64,000 bases of DNA from Saprospiraceae bacterium (GCA_021604865.1 BQJU01000025.1:1-64000), one strand, 5' to 3'; positions 37,101-46,061 are shown, counted from the stretch's first letter. The notes: generated by a model not told the origin, from the sequence alone. Translations and numbers: made by a program.

Positions 37101-40034
37101 ACTAGTGAGGTAGAGTGTAATGGCGCCACAGTAGCCTTTACCAATACCAGTACCAATGCTTTTGGTTATATCTGGTACTTTGGTGATGGCGGTATTAGTT
37201 ACCAGGAAAATCCTTCTCATACCTATCCTAATGCCGGCACTTATAATGTAACCCTTTCCATCGTTTACGACGTGGATTGTGTGGTCGACTTTACCGCGCC
37301 AGTCACGGTACAGGATCCACAGATCATTGCCGCCTTTGACTTTGATATTGTAGAATGTACGTCTAATCAGGCCGTCATCCAGTTTTTTGATACCTCCACC
37401 AATACATTTAACAATACCATTGATTGGGACTGGGATTTCAGCAATGGCGACAGTTCCGATGTGCAAAATCCAATTATTACGGTAACGGAGAGTGGTGAAC
37501 TGATTGTCAGCCTGACCATTTTTACAGCCAATAACTGTTTTGCTTCAATAACGGATACCATCGATGTGCAGATTGTGACTCTAGAATTGGCAGATACGGT
37601 GGTGCTTTGCCAGGGAGATACAACGATATTAAATCCGTCGGGTAATCCTGATTATACCTATAGCTGGTCACCAGCTACCGGGCTAAGTGCCACAGATGTT
37701 GCCAGCCCTCAAGCCTTTCCAACCGAAACAACGACCTATACGGTCAGTGTGCAAACATTAGGTACTGATACCTGTGAGGTGGTAGAAATGATCACCGTCT
37801 TTGTGCCAGCCGACATCAATCTTGATCTGGGGCCCGATGTAACGACTTGTGGAGAAGATGTCACCATTACTGCCAATGCAGGTGTGGACGTCACAGTGGA
37901 ATGGCTGAGTAGCCAGGATGGTCCGCTGCCAACGGGGCCTTCTGTAACTGTCAATCCATTCCGAGGAGATACGATTATTGCTACGGCTACTGATGCTTTT
38001 GGCTGTATGGACATGGATACTATTGTGATAACAGACAATGGGGTAGATATCAACACAATTCCTTCGGGTACGATAACGGCATGCCAGGGTGTGGATACCA
38101 CCATTACCGTCGTCAATTTGGACGACCTGGATGAACTGACCTATAGCTGGACACCTTTAGAGAATATTGTGGCTGGTGCCGATTCCGCTACAGTGACCAT
38201 TGTGGTTTTGGATGGTACGGTAACCTTTACGGGCATAGTCTCGAATCAACACGGCTGTGCGGATACGGTCAATGTCACGGTAACTGTAGCGCCATTTGAA
38301 TACGACCTGGCGGATACCGTATTTGTTTGTCCAAATACACCAGCGGGACTAAACCCGGATGGTAATCCAAGCTATACCTATCAATGGTCGCCTGCTGATG
38401 GCCTTGATGATCCGACTAGTTTCAATCCCATCTTTTCGGGAGATATGAATACGCTGTACTCGGTTACAGTATCGGATGACAGTAATGGATTTATCTGTGA
38501 AATCGAGCAAGAGGTACAGGTGATTCTGTATCCGGATTTAAATCTTGTGACTACTGGTGACACCTCTTTGTGTGAGATTTCGGAAGTAACCTTAACGGCC
38601 ACTACTGATGTCCCCGCTACTATTGAATGGTATCAGGACGATATGCTGATCGATACGGGTTCACCAATAACAGTAACGCCTATAGAGGGCGTCAATAGGT
38701 ACACAGCTATTGCTATCGATGAAAATACGATGTGTGCAGATACTAGTATTGTAGTGGTGAGTGTGAAAATCATCAACGATGGCCTACCCGCTGACACTGT
38801 AAATGTTTGTTCAGGAGTACCTACGCCAATTAATCCGGATTTTAACCCTGAATATACTTATATCTGGAGTCCGGAAACCAATCTGGACCTGAGCAACCCT
38901 TCCAACCCGATTGTCACGACGGCGGAAGATATGACTTATATGGTCACGATTACCGATCCGGAATTTGGATGTGAACTGACCCGAACAGTGGAAGTTATCG
39001 TAGCAGAATTGATGAATCCGGTGGGTAGTCCCGATATAACGATATGTGAAACGATGCCGGTAACGCTTACTGCCACCAGCGATGTACCTGGAGCCCTGTT
39101 TACCTGGTACAAGTTGCCGGATACGAATACGCCAATAGGTACCGGAGCAGAAATTACCGATACACCTACCGGTGCTACCTTATACCTGTTGGTAGCAGAA
39201 AACGCCCTGGGATGTACAGAGACAGATACGGTAGTAATCAACAGCTTCCAGATCAATGCCACACTGACTCCTGATCTGGTGATTTGTGAACCGTTGACCA
39301 TGACAACCCTGGAAGTAACCAATAACGACCCGGAACAGGAGCTGACTTATAACTGGACCGGTTCGGTTACCCCTAATGATGGTGCCATCGTAACAGCCGA
39401 TATTGATTTGGGAGAAAATCTGTTCAGTGTGGTGGTCACCAACCAGTTTGGATGTACCGAAACGCTGAACACTTCTGTTACCGTTATCGACTTAGCGGGA
39501 ACGCTCTCGATTACTGCTGAGCCGGATACCATCCTGCTGAACGATGCTTCGGAAATTATCGTCACTGGTTGTGATGATTGCGACTTTAGCTGGATTGTTC
39601 CTTCAGGAACGATTGATCCGGCTACTGGTCCTGTGATTACGGCTTTTCCTGATGTACCAGGTTCCAATATTTACGAAGTAGATGTGGATTTACTAGGGTG
39701 TAATACGACCTTATCTGTAGAAGTATTTGTGATCAACGCCATTTGTGATCCGGATCATGTGTTCATCCCTAATGCTTTCACGCCAAACAATGATGGTGAC
39801 AATGACGTGTTGCGGGTGCGTACCTTCTTTGAAGATGAAGTGGAAGAGATGGAGTTGATGATCTACAACCGTTGGGGTGAAGAGATCTTCCGTACTCAAA
39901 ATATCTATGATTACTGGAATGGTACTTACAATGATGAGGCTCTTCCGCCAGATAGCTATGGATTCTACCTGCGGGTAGTTTGTCCTAATGGTGAAGAATT
40001 GATTCAAAAGGGGAATATTACGCTGTTGCGATAA
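34155..40034 (+). CDS. SprB-like adhesin with PKD/Ig modules and gliding-motility C-terminal (T9SS type B) domain
   Basis: 1,959 residues from ATG 34155, chosen over an upstream TTG. Signal peptide (YFLPILLACGLLLPAAMQA) then THIVGGRISYECLGSDQYEIS, a conserved opening in this group. The body is a chain of PKD domains (YFWDFGDPNTESDTS, YIWYFGDGGISYQENPSHTY) alternating with Ig-like modules. Four modules share the pattern NPDYxYxWSPxTGL...TTTYTVxV. The end (VFIPNAFTPNNDGDNDVLRV, IYNRWGEEIFRTQ, GFYLRVVCPNGEEL, GNITLLR) is the gliding-motility-associated C-terminal domain (CHU_C, T9SS type B). Such proteins are moved along the cell surface or secreted. It ends the three-gene unit with a terminator at 40062. 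Confidence 0.93.
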   Translation: MYSNIQNRRKVKNNQYSISKYFLPILLACGLLLPAAMQATHIVGGRISYECLGSDQYEISLAIYRDCINGAANAPFDNPAYIAVYDQFGQLVTNLALPFMGDDTLTTNFSDPCLVILEEVCVHTTTYQGTITLPFLAGGYTLAYQRCCRNETIDNIINPVATGATYPIELTESAMLRCNSSPTFLQYPPIYICADLPLVFDHSAVDAEGDSLVYRLCNPFAGGTLTDPQPIPASPPGYDTIVWRSPTYSRNNMLGTGMPLSINSQTGLMTATPGTIGQFVVGVCVEEYDRVTGELLSVTLRDFQYNVNLCGEPTAAFFVPDAQCDDLDVTIINQSENAGTYRWYFDWPNLTPTSTADADTFNFVFPDTGNYTITLIADPLTQCADTFSRTIYLQDNSLTADFSVDVFDCDITSVVELADLSFDSESPPVDWSWVLTYPGNMLTSTDQNPAFSVPLGVSGTVELTVTSQNGCVRSLTLPFESGLENPVSYLISDANVCLGESVGLNPNTPSEIPFTYVWSPAEFLDDPNAINPIATVTTDTEFTVTITPSINVCEIVKEVTVHVVPLPVLDFDIDLGCDGVTVNFDNNSLNADDYFWDFGDPNTESDTSSLDNPTYAYPGLGTYTVTLVTGPNTLCPDTLTREITLNMVEVSANFEVEYTSCATDMLTTQFTDLSFTNLGTITGWFWQLSDGQSSTDQNPVFTFTSSQTITVILTISTSTGCNSMVTRDIEITLVENDDQFPDNFTACIGDTTQLLPGGNPDYVYQWSPTTGIDDPTSPSPSFFPQTTTTYTVVVSHIGVDTCTTTEEIEVIVNSPINLQISGDGPNCEPNATLTATTDVATTIVWTNSTTGDTLGFGTEITIPVSGLTSITVIAEDDFGCSEEMSVRVIGGPVDVAIPDTVAVCFDDELLISVSNLDTNDVLTYAWTPVDAFEAGTANTANPNVIEQIGEQTLYVIIENQYGCTYMDSVITAVVDPNISLSFTSEVECNGATVAFTNTSTNAFGYIWYFGDGGISYQENPSHTYPNAGTYNVTLSIVYDVDCVVDFTAPVTVQDPQIIAAFDFDIVECTSNQAVIQFFDTSTNTFNNTIDWDWDFSNGDSSDVQNPIITVTESGELIVSLTIFTANNCFASITDTIDVQIVTLELADTVVLCQGDTTILNPSGNPDYTYSWSPATGLSATDVASPQAFPTETTTYTVSVQTLGTDTCEVVEMITVFVPADINLDLGPDVTTCGEDVTITANAGVDVTVEWLSSQDGPLPTGPSVTVNPFRGDTIIATATDAFGCMDMDTIVITDNGVDINTIPSGTITACQGVDTTITVVNLDDLDELTYSWTPLENIVAGADSATVTIVVLDGTVTFTGIVSNQHGCADTVNVTVTVAPFEYDLADTVFVCPNTPAGLNPDGNPSYTYQWSPADGLDDPTSFNPIFSGDMNTLYSVTVSDDSNGFICEIEQEVQVILYPDLNLVTTGDTSLCEISEVTLTATTDVPATIEWYQDDMLIDTGSPITVTPIEGVNRYTAIAIDENTMCADTSIVVVSVKIINDGLPADTVNVCSGVPTPINPDFNPEYTYIWSPETNLDLSNPSNPIVTTAEDMTYMVTITDPEFGCELTRTVEVIVAELMNPVGSPDITICETMPVTLTATSDVPGALFTWYKLPDTNTPIGTGAEITDTPTGATLYLLVAENALGCTETDTVVINSFQINATLTPDLVICEPLTMTTLEVTNNDPEQELTYNWTGSVTPNDGAIVTADIDLGENLFSVVVTNQFGCTETLNTSVTVIDLAGTLSITAEPDTILLNDASEIIVTGCDDCDFSWIVPSGTIDPATGPVITAFPDVPGSNIYEVDVDLLGCNTTLSVEVFVINAICDPDHVFIPNAFTPNNDGDNDVLRVRTFFEDEVEEMELMIYNRWGEEIFRTQNIYDYWNGTYNDEALPPDSYGFYLRVVCPNGEELIQKGNITLLR

Positions 40035-40061
40035 AAATTGTTTTAAAATACAAATATGTTT

Positions 40062-40094
40062 TGCCTGGCTCCGATGAGGGGTCAGGCATTTTTG
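40062..40094 (+). terminator. Rho-independent terminator after the adhesin gene
   Basis: TGCCTG (40062-40067) pairs with CAGGCA (40083-40088), with further G-U and G-C pairs inward. It is followed by TTTTT, 28 bp after the adhesin's stop. Confidence 0.75.
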
Positions 40095-40251
40095 ATTTTA
40101 TTGTTTTTGTTTGATAGAACGCTTAACTTAAAAGGGCGCTCAATTTTTATGAAGCTATTGTTTGTGGTGATTTGGAGGAGGTACAATCGTATTTGATGGC
40201 ATGGGGTCGCCTGTGATTGGAACGACCCTATCGGTGTTTGGTTTCCGTCCT

Positions 40252-40962
40252 TTATCCAAGCTGTGGCTTCACCTCTTGCAAATCCATGATATCAATTTTT
40301 AAGAGTCTGTTTATGGCTACCAAGTGGGCAAATAAAACGATGGGCACAACGACAGAAGGCAGCCATATATATGGGAAATAGAACACCGCAATATTCGGTT
40401 GATCGAATGCAAATACCTGAATGGGTATTGGTGCAGAAAGCAGGGCATTAATGACGATGTTTAATAATAAGCCCAGACAGATTACATTCCACAGCAAAAG
40501 CATCTTTTTAGACAGGGTTTTTCTCACAAAAGCGAAATAGTAGATTATCGGAGCGGTTATTCCAGCCAGGATATCAAAATTTCTACCTGCAAAGGTCATT
40601 AACTCCGGCACCCCTTTATATAAATAGAGCCAATAAAGGACAAATTCTACAGGTACCCGGACCGTGTGAAGTAGGGTGAGGGTTTTTAAATCGAGCTGTT
40701 TCAGCCACACCTGTCCTACTGGAAAGGCAAACATCCCAATGATCAGAACAAGGGTGGGTAGGAATGCCAGCAGAACCCGGGGAGGAATGGCTTCTGTATC
40801 CATATAAAAACCCTGATATGCCAAAATGCCTTGAAAGCCCAGCCAGCCAATCAATAAAAGCAATCCAATTTTTGAGTATTTGGTTGCTTTATAAAACAGA
40901 ACCAGGGTACACAGGGTTGTGGCTATGAAAACCACGGGGATATATGCAGGTAATTCAAGCAT
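40252..40962 (-). CDS. Integral membrane protein, unknown function
   Basis: 236 residues from ATG 40962. The frame extends upstream, but MLELPAYIPVVFIATTLCTLVLFYKA is a natural membrane-protein start. About six or seven hydrophobic segments are visible, including IGLLLLIGWLGFQGILAYQGFYM, LLAFLPTLVLIIGMFAF and LLLWNVICLGLLLNIVINALL. The segments PRVLLAFLPT and GITAPIIYYF recur in my memory in uncharacterised Bacteroidota membrane proteins. No motif for transport or catalysis is recognised. It is divergent from the small gene at 41112. Confidence 0.65.
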   Translation of the reverse strand: MLELPAYIPVVFIATTLCTLVLFYKATKYSKIGLLLLIGWLGFQGILAYQGFYMDTEAIPPRVLLAFLPTLVLIIGMFAFPVGQVWLKQLDLKTLTLLHTVRVPVEFVLYWLYLYKGVPELMTFAGRNFDILAGITAPIIYYFAFVRKTLSKKMLLLWNVICLGLLLNIVINALLSAPIPIQVFAFDQPNIAVFYFPYIWLPSVVVPIVLFAHLVAINRLLKIDIMDLQEVKPQLG

Positions 40963-41111
40963 TGTGGGTTTTATTAGTTCTAACTGTAAACATAGGGATA
41001 AATGGGTGGAAAAGTATCTGCCGGAAAGTATTTTTCTCACTGGTATTTAAGCTGTATATTTACAATGATGCCACTATTGGCAGGAGTATTTATTTATATC
41101 TCGGAAAATTA

Positions 41112-41417
41112 ATGAACACCTGGTTTTCAAAAAATCTCGGCGATGGAATTTTGGCCTGGGAACCCCTAGACCAGATAGAGGCGTTTTTTCAATCGGAATA
41201 TGCCAAAGTTGGCACCCCAAAAGAGATGGCTGTATTCACCCGCCATGAATCCGAGGGGCGGTTGCATTGTGAGGTTACGGTCTATTTTTCTCCTGCTTCA
41301 ATTGTGGTGGCAAATGCCTTTGATGCCTCACCCTGTACAAGTCCTTCTCCGGATGGCCTAAATCTTTTAGGAGGCTCTAAAGATTCCTGGGGTGTCCTTT
41401 TTTCCAAGCAACTTTAA
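41112..41417 (+). CDS. Small conserved-looking protein, unknown function
   Basis: 101 residues from ATG 41112; the longer frame starting at 40944 overlaps the divergent gene and is not supported. No signal peptide. It has an alpha/beta look: LDQIEAFFQSEYAKVG (helix), EMAVFTRHE and GRLHCEVTVYFSPA (strands), and a Ser/Pro-rich SPCTSPSPDG before the end GVLFSKQL. The length and balanced composition suggest a real cytosolic protein. I do not recognise the family. Confidence 0.55.
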   Translation: MNTWFSKNLGDGILAWEPLDQIEAFFQSEYAKVGTPKEMAVFTRHESEGRLHCEVTVYFSPASIVVANAFDASPCTSPSPDGLNLLGGSKDSWGVLFSKQL

Positions 41418-41458
41418 TAGCGCTGTTTTATAGAGGAACAACCACGAATTAATGGGTA

Positions 41459-42343
41459 TTATACAATCTTCAAAGAAGTCATACTCAAGGATCCCGCTAA
41501 TAAATGATCATTGAAAAGCAGCATGTTTTCTCCATTTTGTTGTAACCCAAGGGTGTAGATCAGCGGTAAATAATGATCAGGGGTGGGCACGGCCAGTTGT
41601 ATGGCCTTGCTTTGTTTGTCATAATCGATCAGCGGTTGGTAATTGCCGTCCAGCAACAAAGCATTGATGGTTTCTCTGGCTTCTATGGCCCAATCGAAGC
41701 CATGATCTACCTTGTTGAAATTGGCAAAGTCTACCATCCTTAAATTGTGGATAATGTTGCCGCTGCCGATGATCAAAATTCCTTTGTTTCTTAATATGCT
41801 CAGTTGTTTGGCTAGTGTATAATGAAAACTGGCGGGTTTGGTATAATCAATACTGAGTTGAATAACCGGCACATCGGCTTTGGGATATAAATGTTTGATA
41901 ACACTCCAGGCACCGTGGTCCAGCCCCCATTTTTCGTCCAATTCTACCAAGACGGGGTCAAGCAATTGTTTGGTTTCTTTGGCCAGAGCAGGGTGGCCTT
42001 TTGCAGGATATTGCACCTCAAATAAGGCCTGAGGGAACCCACCAAAATCGTGAATTGTCCGAGGCATCTCCATGGCCGTTACTTTTGTTCCCCGAGTATA
42101 CCAGTGGGCCGATATACACAATATGGCGTTCGGTTTTGGCAGGGTTTTAGCAATTTGACGAAAACCTTCAACAAATTGATTTTCTTCAATGGCATTCATT
42201 GGATTGCCATGTCCTAAAAACAGAACGGGCATCCTTTCGGTATTGGCAAACGAGTCAGATAATTTATTCAGGTCGGTTAGTGAATCCATACTTAGAGCAA
42301 AAGGGGTAAACCCCAGTAGTTTTAAAAATGATTTACGTTTCAT
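41459..42343 (-). CDS. ygiD: Extradiol-type dioxygenase, 4,5-DOPA dioxygenase (YgiD) family
   Basis: 294 residues. A leader-like N-terminus (MKRKSFLKLLGFTPFALS) may be a Tat-type signal. The core has PVLFLGHGNPMNAIEEN, ISAHWYTRGTKVTAM, DHGAWSVIKHLYPKADVPVIQLSID and GSGNIIHNLRM. The histidines in HGNPMN, SAHW and DHGAW are the likely metal ligands (Fe or Zn) of LigB-type extradiol dioxygenases. E. coli YgiD opens the ring of DOPA; physiological substrate here is unknown. Last in the leftward run cyclase-GH5-(cytochrome remnant)-ygiD. Confidence 0.85.
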   Translation of the reverse strand: MKRKSFLKLLGFTPFALSMDSLTDLNKLSDSFANTERMPVLFLGHGNPMNAIEENQFVEGFRQIAKTLPKPNAILCISAHWYTRGTKVTAMEMPRTIHDFGGFPQALFEVQYPAKGHPALAKETKQLLDPVLVELDEKWGLDHGAWSVIKHLYPKADVPVIQLSIDYTKPASFHYTLAKQLSILRNKGILIIGSGNIIHNLRMVDFANFNKVDHGFDWAIEARETINALLLDGNYQPLIDYDKQSKAIQLAVPTPDHYLPLIYTLGLQQNGENMLLFNDHLLAGSLSMTSLKIV

Positions 42344-42349
42344 ATCCTA

Positions 42350-42490
42350 TTAATAACCATCTTCCACAAACTCGACATAGGCGATTAGTGCTGCTATGTC
42401 TTTATCTGTCAAATTCAAGAAGGACTGCATAACTGTCGGCTTCCAGCTATCCCACAATTCAACAGCTTTGGGATGACCATTATTGATCAT
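42350..42490 (-). pseudogene. Cytochrome c C-terminal fragment
   Basis: 46 codons from ATG 42490 to the stop at 42350. The sequence HPKAVELWDSWKPTVMQSF then LTDKDIAALIAYVEFVEDGY matches the C-terminal helix region of class I cytochrome c domains, where the Met of VMQSF would be the axial ligand. No CXXCH heme-binding motif precedes it, because the GH5 gene's coding region starts immediately upstream and overlaps its first codons in another frame. It is most likely the stranded 3' end of a gene whose body was replaced. A free-standing small protein is less likely. Confidence 0.6.
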
Positions 42491-43517
42491 TGTTTGGGAA
42501 TCTCGTATCCACCTGATATCCCTGCAATTTCTCCTTAAAATACCGCCCCTGTCGGGAAGGCGTATAATTCCAATCAGTGTACAAACGCGGGGCCCATCTG
42601 TTATCAAACACCCAAACCACATAGGATATTTCTTTTTCATCACAATAACCGGTGATCGCATCACCATAAGATTCATCACTGATAACTGGGATATGTGCTC
42701 CGGGATCATCAGCCCCAGAAAAACCTATTTCAGTCAATATTAAAGGATATTTTTCTTTGACAAAACCCCAATCATTGGTCCATTTTTCTTCCCAGGGTTT
42801 TGCTCTTTTTTGCGGGTAAGGGTGACTGACATAAGCGATCCCTTTTGCATCTATTGGGTTGTCTTTTACCGGAGTAAGATCGTAGGCCCAATTGAATCCT
42901 GCTACCAGGGGAATGCCTTGGCCTCCATTAGCCCGTATGATGGTGATCATTTCCTCATTCATGGCTTTCCAATCCGCCCAGGTAAGGGTACCCAATTTGT
43001 TGTGTATAGTGGTAGGTTCATTGTATAATTCGTAGAAGGCCACGGTTGTATTTTCGCCATATTTTTCGGCAATGGTTCGCCAAAAGTCAAAGGTTTGTTT
43101 TTGGGTGGTATCATAACCGTCAGACTGGTACATTTCTGTTCGTAGATTGCCAATGCTATGCCAGTCGATAACCACATACAACCCCAATTGGGTGGCCCAG
43201 GTGATGCCTTTGTCCAGGAGGTCTAGATATTCTTTTTTGCCTCTTTTGTTCCAGGCTCTCGGATGTACAGGAAATCGAACCAGGTTGGCTCCCCATTTTT
43301 TCATTTCTTCAAAATAGCTTTTGTCCCAATGTCCTTCATCCTCCAATTTGTCGGGATCACTGGTGTTTAACCCTCTGAAGATAATCGTTTTGCCGTCTTT
43401 GGTTACAAAGTCATTGCCACTTACACTTATTCTGCTTAAGGAGGATTGTGCGGAAGTTAAACTCCATACCAGCAACAATAAGAAGGCGCATAAATTTTGA
43501 ATAGAAGCCACTTTCAT
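42480..43517 (-). CDS. Glycoside hydrolase family 5 (cellulase-like)
   Basis: 345 residues with signal peptide (LCAFLLLLVWSLTSAQS). The GH5 TIM-barrel motifs are all present: IFRGLNTSD, ANLVRFPVHP, LYVVIDWHS, FYELYNEP (acid/base Glu167) and LILTEIGFSG (nucleophile Glu263). Family members cleave beta-1,4-linked glucans, mannans or related polysaccharides; which one cannot be read here. No T9SS sorting domain or carbohydrate-binding module is seen, so the enzyme is likely periplasmic. It is 6 bp downstream of the cyclase gene on the same strand, so both may be co-transcribed. Confidence 0.9.
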   Translation of the reverse strand: MKVASIQNLCAFLLLLVWSLTSAQSSLSRISVSGNDFVTKDGKTIIFRGLNTSDPDKLEDEGHWDKSYFEEMKKWGANLVRFPVHPRAWNKRGKKEYLDLLDKGITWATQLGLYVVIDWHSIGNLRTEMYQSDGYDTTQKQTFDFWRTIAEKYGENTTVAFYELYNEPTTIHNKLGTLTWADWKAMNEEMITIIRANGGQGIPLVAGFNWAYDLTPVKDNPIDAKGIAYVSHPYPQKRAKPWEEKWTNDWGFVKEKYPLILTEIGFSGADDPGAHIPVISDESYGDAITGYCDEKEISYVVWVFDNRWAPRLYTDWNYTPSRQGRYFKEKLQGYQVDTRFPNNDQ

Positions 43518-43523
43518 ATTTAA

Positions 43524-44657
43524 TTAATGTTTATCGGTTTTTATTTCAACCGTATTCAAGGCCACTTTCTCTTCTTTTCCACGCAACTCGATCTCTCCTA
43601 TTGGAATACTCTGGAATTGGCCATTGAGTTGTAGCCGTTGTAACAGATTGGATGAGATTAAAATTTCTGCTTTGTAGTTGTTGCATAAACCTTGTATACG
43701 GGAAGTGGTATTGAGCACATCTCCTGAGAAAACGATATCTTTTTTGATGACCCCTATCTCTCCTACCATTGCCTCACCGATATGTAATCCAGCTTTAAAT
43801 GACGGGATTAGATCGTATTTTTCCAGATAGTACAATTTTCTTTCTTCCAGTTTCCTCGCTACCTGGAAAAAACACTGCAGACAATTGTTTTCTTTCAACC
43901 CTTTTTCTACTGGCCATGAAATGACGACCTCATCACCTACGTATTGATAAATTTCGCCCAAATTTTGAATAATGGGTTCGGTAATGTCTTGAAAAACATC
44001 CCTCATTAACTCAAAAAAATATTTGTTCCCTATTTTTTCTGCAATGGTAGTAGAGGATTTGAGGTCCAGAAACATAAAAATCCTTTCTTCTTCCCTTGGA
44101 TGGTAATATTTTCCGGTAATAAATTTCCACAACACACCCTGGCCAAATTTATCATTCACCTGCAACATAAATTGGGTGCCGGAAACCAACAATCCCCAGA
44201 TGATCATGGTGATAAAAAAGGAGGGTGTGTTTAGGTTGAGCAGCAGGTTATTCAGGGATTTAAGTAAAGCAGCAACTACATCCATCTGAAAAAGAAAATA
44301 GATAAATGCCAAAGTGAAAAGACCAATTACGGCTAAAACTATGTATAACACGATAAAAAGCAAACCCGAATTGATCACTCCAAAAAGGAAAGATCTTTGC
44401 CGGTAACGGGAATACATTTTAAACACCAAAAAATACCCACCAACCAGCCCGCTAAAAGCACTCAGGATCAAGGTAGGGATGAAGTCAGGCCAAAATAAAT
44501 ATGATCCTGTTAATTTTTTCATTGCAATGAGATCGGCCACAAAAAAATATTCATTAATAAAAATAACGGCTGCGATCAGCATCCAGCATAAAGCGATGAC
44601 CAATACTCTTTGCATTTTCATCCAAAACTGGGTGTTGTGCTTATCTATTGTTGCCAT
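43524..44657 (-). CDS. Membrane-anchored class III adenylate/guanylate cyclase-like protein
   Basis: 377 residues. The first half (residues about 15-155) has four membrane segments. The second half is a CHD cyclase domain: IFMFLDLKSSTTIAE with metal-binding Asp188, then YVGDEVVISWP with the second Asp232, and GLHIGEAMVGEIG. It should make cAMP or cGMP, but the substrate-specifying residues cannot be judged by eye. It heads the leftward run with GH5 and ygiD (6-bp gap to GH5), which may place the glycosidase under a nucleotide-signalling context. This is inference. Confidence 0.85.
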   Translation of the reverse strand: MATIDKHNTQFWMKMQRVLVIALCWMLIAAVIFINEYFFVADLIAMKKLTGSYLFWPDFIPTLILSAFSGLVGGYFLVFKMYSRYRQRSFLFGVINSGLLFIVLYIVLAVIGLFTLAFIYFLFQMDVVAALLKSLNNLLLNLNTPSFFITMIIWGLLVSGTQFMLQVNDKFGQGVLWKFITGKYYHPREEERIFMFLDLKSSTTIAEKIGNKYFFELMRDVFQDITEPIIQNLGEIYQYVGDEVVISWPVEKGLKENNCLQCFFQVARKLEERKLYYLEKYDLIPSFKAGLHIGEAMVGEIGVIKKDIVFSGDVLNTTSRIQGLCNNYKAEILISSNLLQRLQLNGQFQSIPIGEIELRGKEEKVALNTVEIKTDKH

Positions 44658-44710
44658 AGGTTTATCGATTATTTCTTGGAACCCAAGACAATTTAATGGT
44701 TTCTATACTT

Positions 44711-44740
44711 ATGAGCCTATTTGGAGGGCAACCTTTTGAT
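44711..44740 (+). repeat. Dispersed intergenic repeat, left half-site
   Basis: ATGAGCCTATTTGGAGG then GCAACCTTTTGAT resembles the halves at 10223 (TTTGGAGGCCAACCTTTTGG) and 26444. Confidence 0.45.
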
Positions 44741-44819
44741 TTCAAAGGATATCTTTGGTGAAATTAAGGAATTAGGTATCAATCATCGTCTCTAATTGTC
44801 TGATCAAAGATATTGTATT

Positions 44820-46010
44820 ATGTCCAATGTTCACTACGGTATTGACAATCTACTGGCATTACGATCCCACCCCATGCAAAAAGGCAACTGGGGCCTGGTC
44901 ACCAATGCTGCTGCACGTACCAGGGAGGGTATCACGAATCGGCAAGCATTAATACAGGAAGGCTGGCAATTAACTTGTTTGTTTTCACCAGAACATGGCT
45001 TATCGGCCATGGGAGCAGATGGCCAGGCACAGGCTCATCATCAGGATCAAGAGACAGGTTTACCGGTATATAGCCTCTATGGTCCACAATTCGGCCCTAC
45101 ATTGCGTATGCTGGAATCGCTGGATGGCCTCCTGTTCGATTTGCCTGATGTGGGCGTACGCTTTTATACTTATGTATGGACTCTGAGTTATCTGATGGAA
45201 GCTTGCCTGGAAGCGGAAAAATCTTTAGTGATACTGGATCGACCAAATCCGCTAAGTGGACAACTGGCCCTGGCTGAAGGGCCCATGCTGGATGAGACAC
45301 AATGGAGTTCCTTTATCGGCCGCTGGAGCATCCCCGTGCGGCATAGCCTGACCCTGGGAGAGCTGGCCCGTTATTGGCAACAAGAGAAAAATATGCAGCA
45401 GCTCGAGCTGAGCGTTATTGCCTGTCAGGGTTGGCAGCGATGGCAATATCAGACAGATACCGAATTGCCCTTTATTCCTCCTTCTCCCGCCATTAATCAT
45501 CCTGAAACCCTGCTGACCTATCCGGCACTTTGTTTTATGGAGGGTGTAAATGTGAATGAAGGCCGGGGTACTCCTTTTCCTTTTCAGCAGTTTGGGGCAC
45601 CCTGGCTGAATGGCCAACAATTCGCTCAAATTCTAAACGGTTTTGGCTTCACCGGTGTGCATTTTGAGTCCTGTCGGTTTAGACCACAAACGAACCGGTA
45701 TGTCGGGCAGGATTGTCAAGGTGTACGCTTAGTGGGGATAACTCCTAGTGATTACCGGCCGGTACAAACGGGCATAGGTATCCTTGCCTTGCTTCGGCTA
45801 CATTATCCGGAAGCTGCACAATGGGCCACTTATCCGACCCATGCCAATCCCTTGGGCACGCATCATTTGGATCTGCTACTAGGCAATTCCGCTATTCGCC
45901 TTTTGTTGGCGCAAAATCCAGAACAGGTACTGGCCAATTTATCGACTTTAACCATCGCTCCGGACTGGGAACCACGAGTGGCACCCTTTTTAATCTATGC
46001 CGACTCCTGA
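44820..46010 (+). CDS. DUF1343 / NamZ-type exo-beta-N-acetylmuramidase
   Basis: 396 residues from ATG 44820; a TTG at 44796 gives 8 more codons without support. Signature blocks are YGIDNLL, LVTNAAARTREGI, LFSPEHGL, LPVYSLYG, GLLFDLPDVGVRFYTYVWTLSYLMEA (split), LDRPNPL and EGVNVNEGRGTPFPFQQFGAPW. NamZ enzymes release N-acetylmuramic acid from the non-reducing ends of peptidoglycan fragments. No signal peptide is visible at the chosen start, so it may act in the cytoplasm on recycled muropeptides. It is divergent from the cyclase gene. Confidence 0.85.
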   Translation: MSNVHYGIDNLLALRSHPMQKGNWGLVTNAAARTREGITNRQALIQEGWQLTCLFSPEHGLSAMGADGQAQAHHQDQETGLPVYSLYGPQFGPTLRMLESLDGLLFDLPDVGVRFYTYVWTLSYLMEACLEAEKSLVILDRPNPLSGQLALAEGPMLDETQWSSFIGRWSIPVRHSLTLGELARYWQQEKNMQQLELSVIACQGWQRWQYQTDTELPFIPPSPAINHPETLLTYPALCFMEGVNVNEGRGTPFPFQQFGAPWLNGQQFAQILNGFGFTGVHFESCRFRPQTNRYVGQDCQGVRLVGITPSDYRPVQTGIGILALLRLHYPEAAQWATYPTHANPLGTHHLDLLLGNSAIRLLLAQNPEQVLANLSTLTIAPDWEPRVAPFLIYADS

Positions 46011-46061
46011 TTGGCTATAGTTAACTATATTTGGGGATATGAATAAAGACATATTCTCAAG

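Noticed and set aside
34560-39667. Long antisense frames under the giant adhesin gene
   Set aside because: They are shadows of a repetitive Thr/Val/Asp-rich coding sequence. None has a plausible protein composition.
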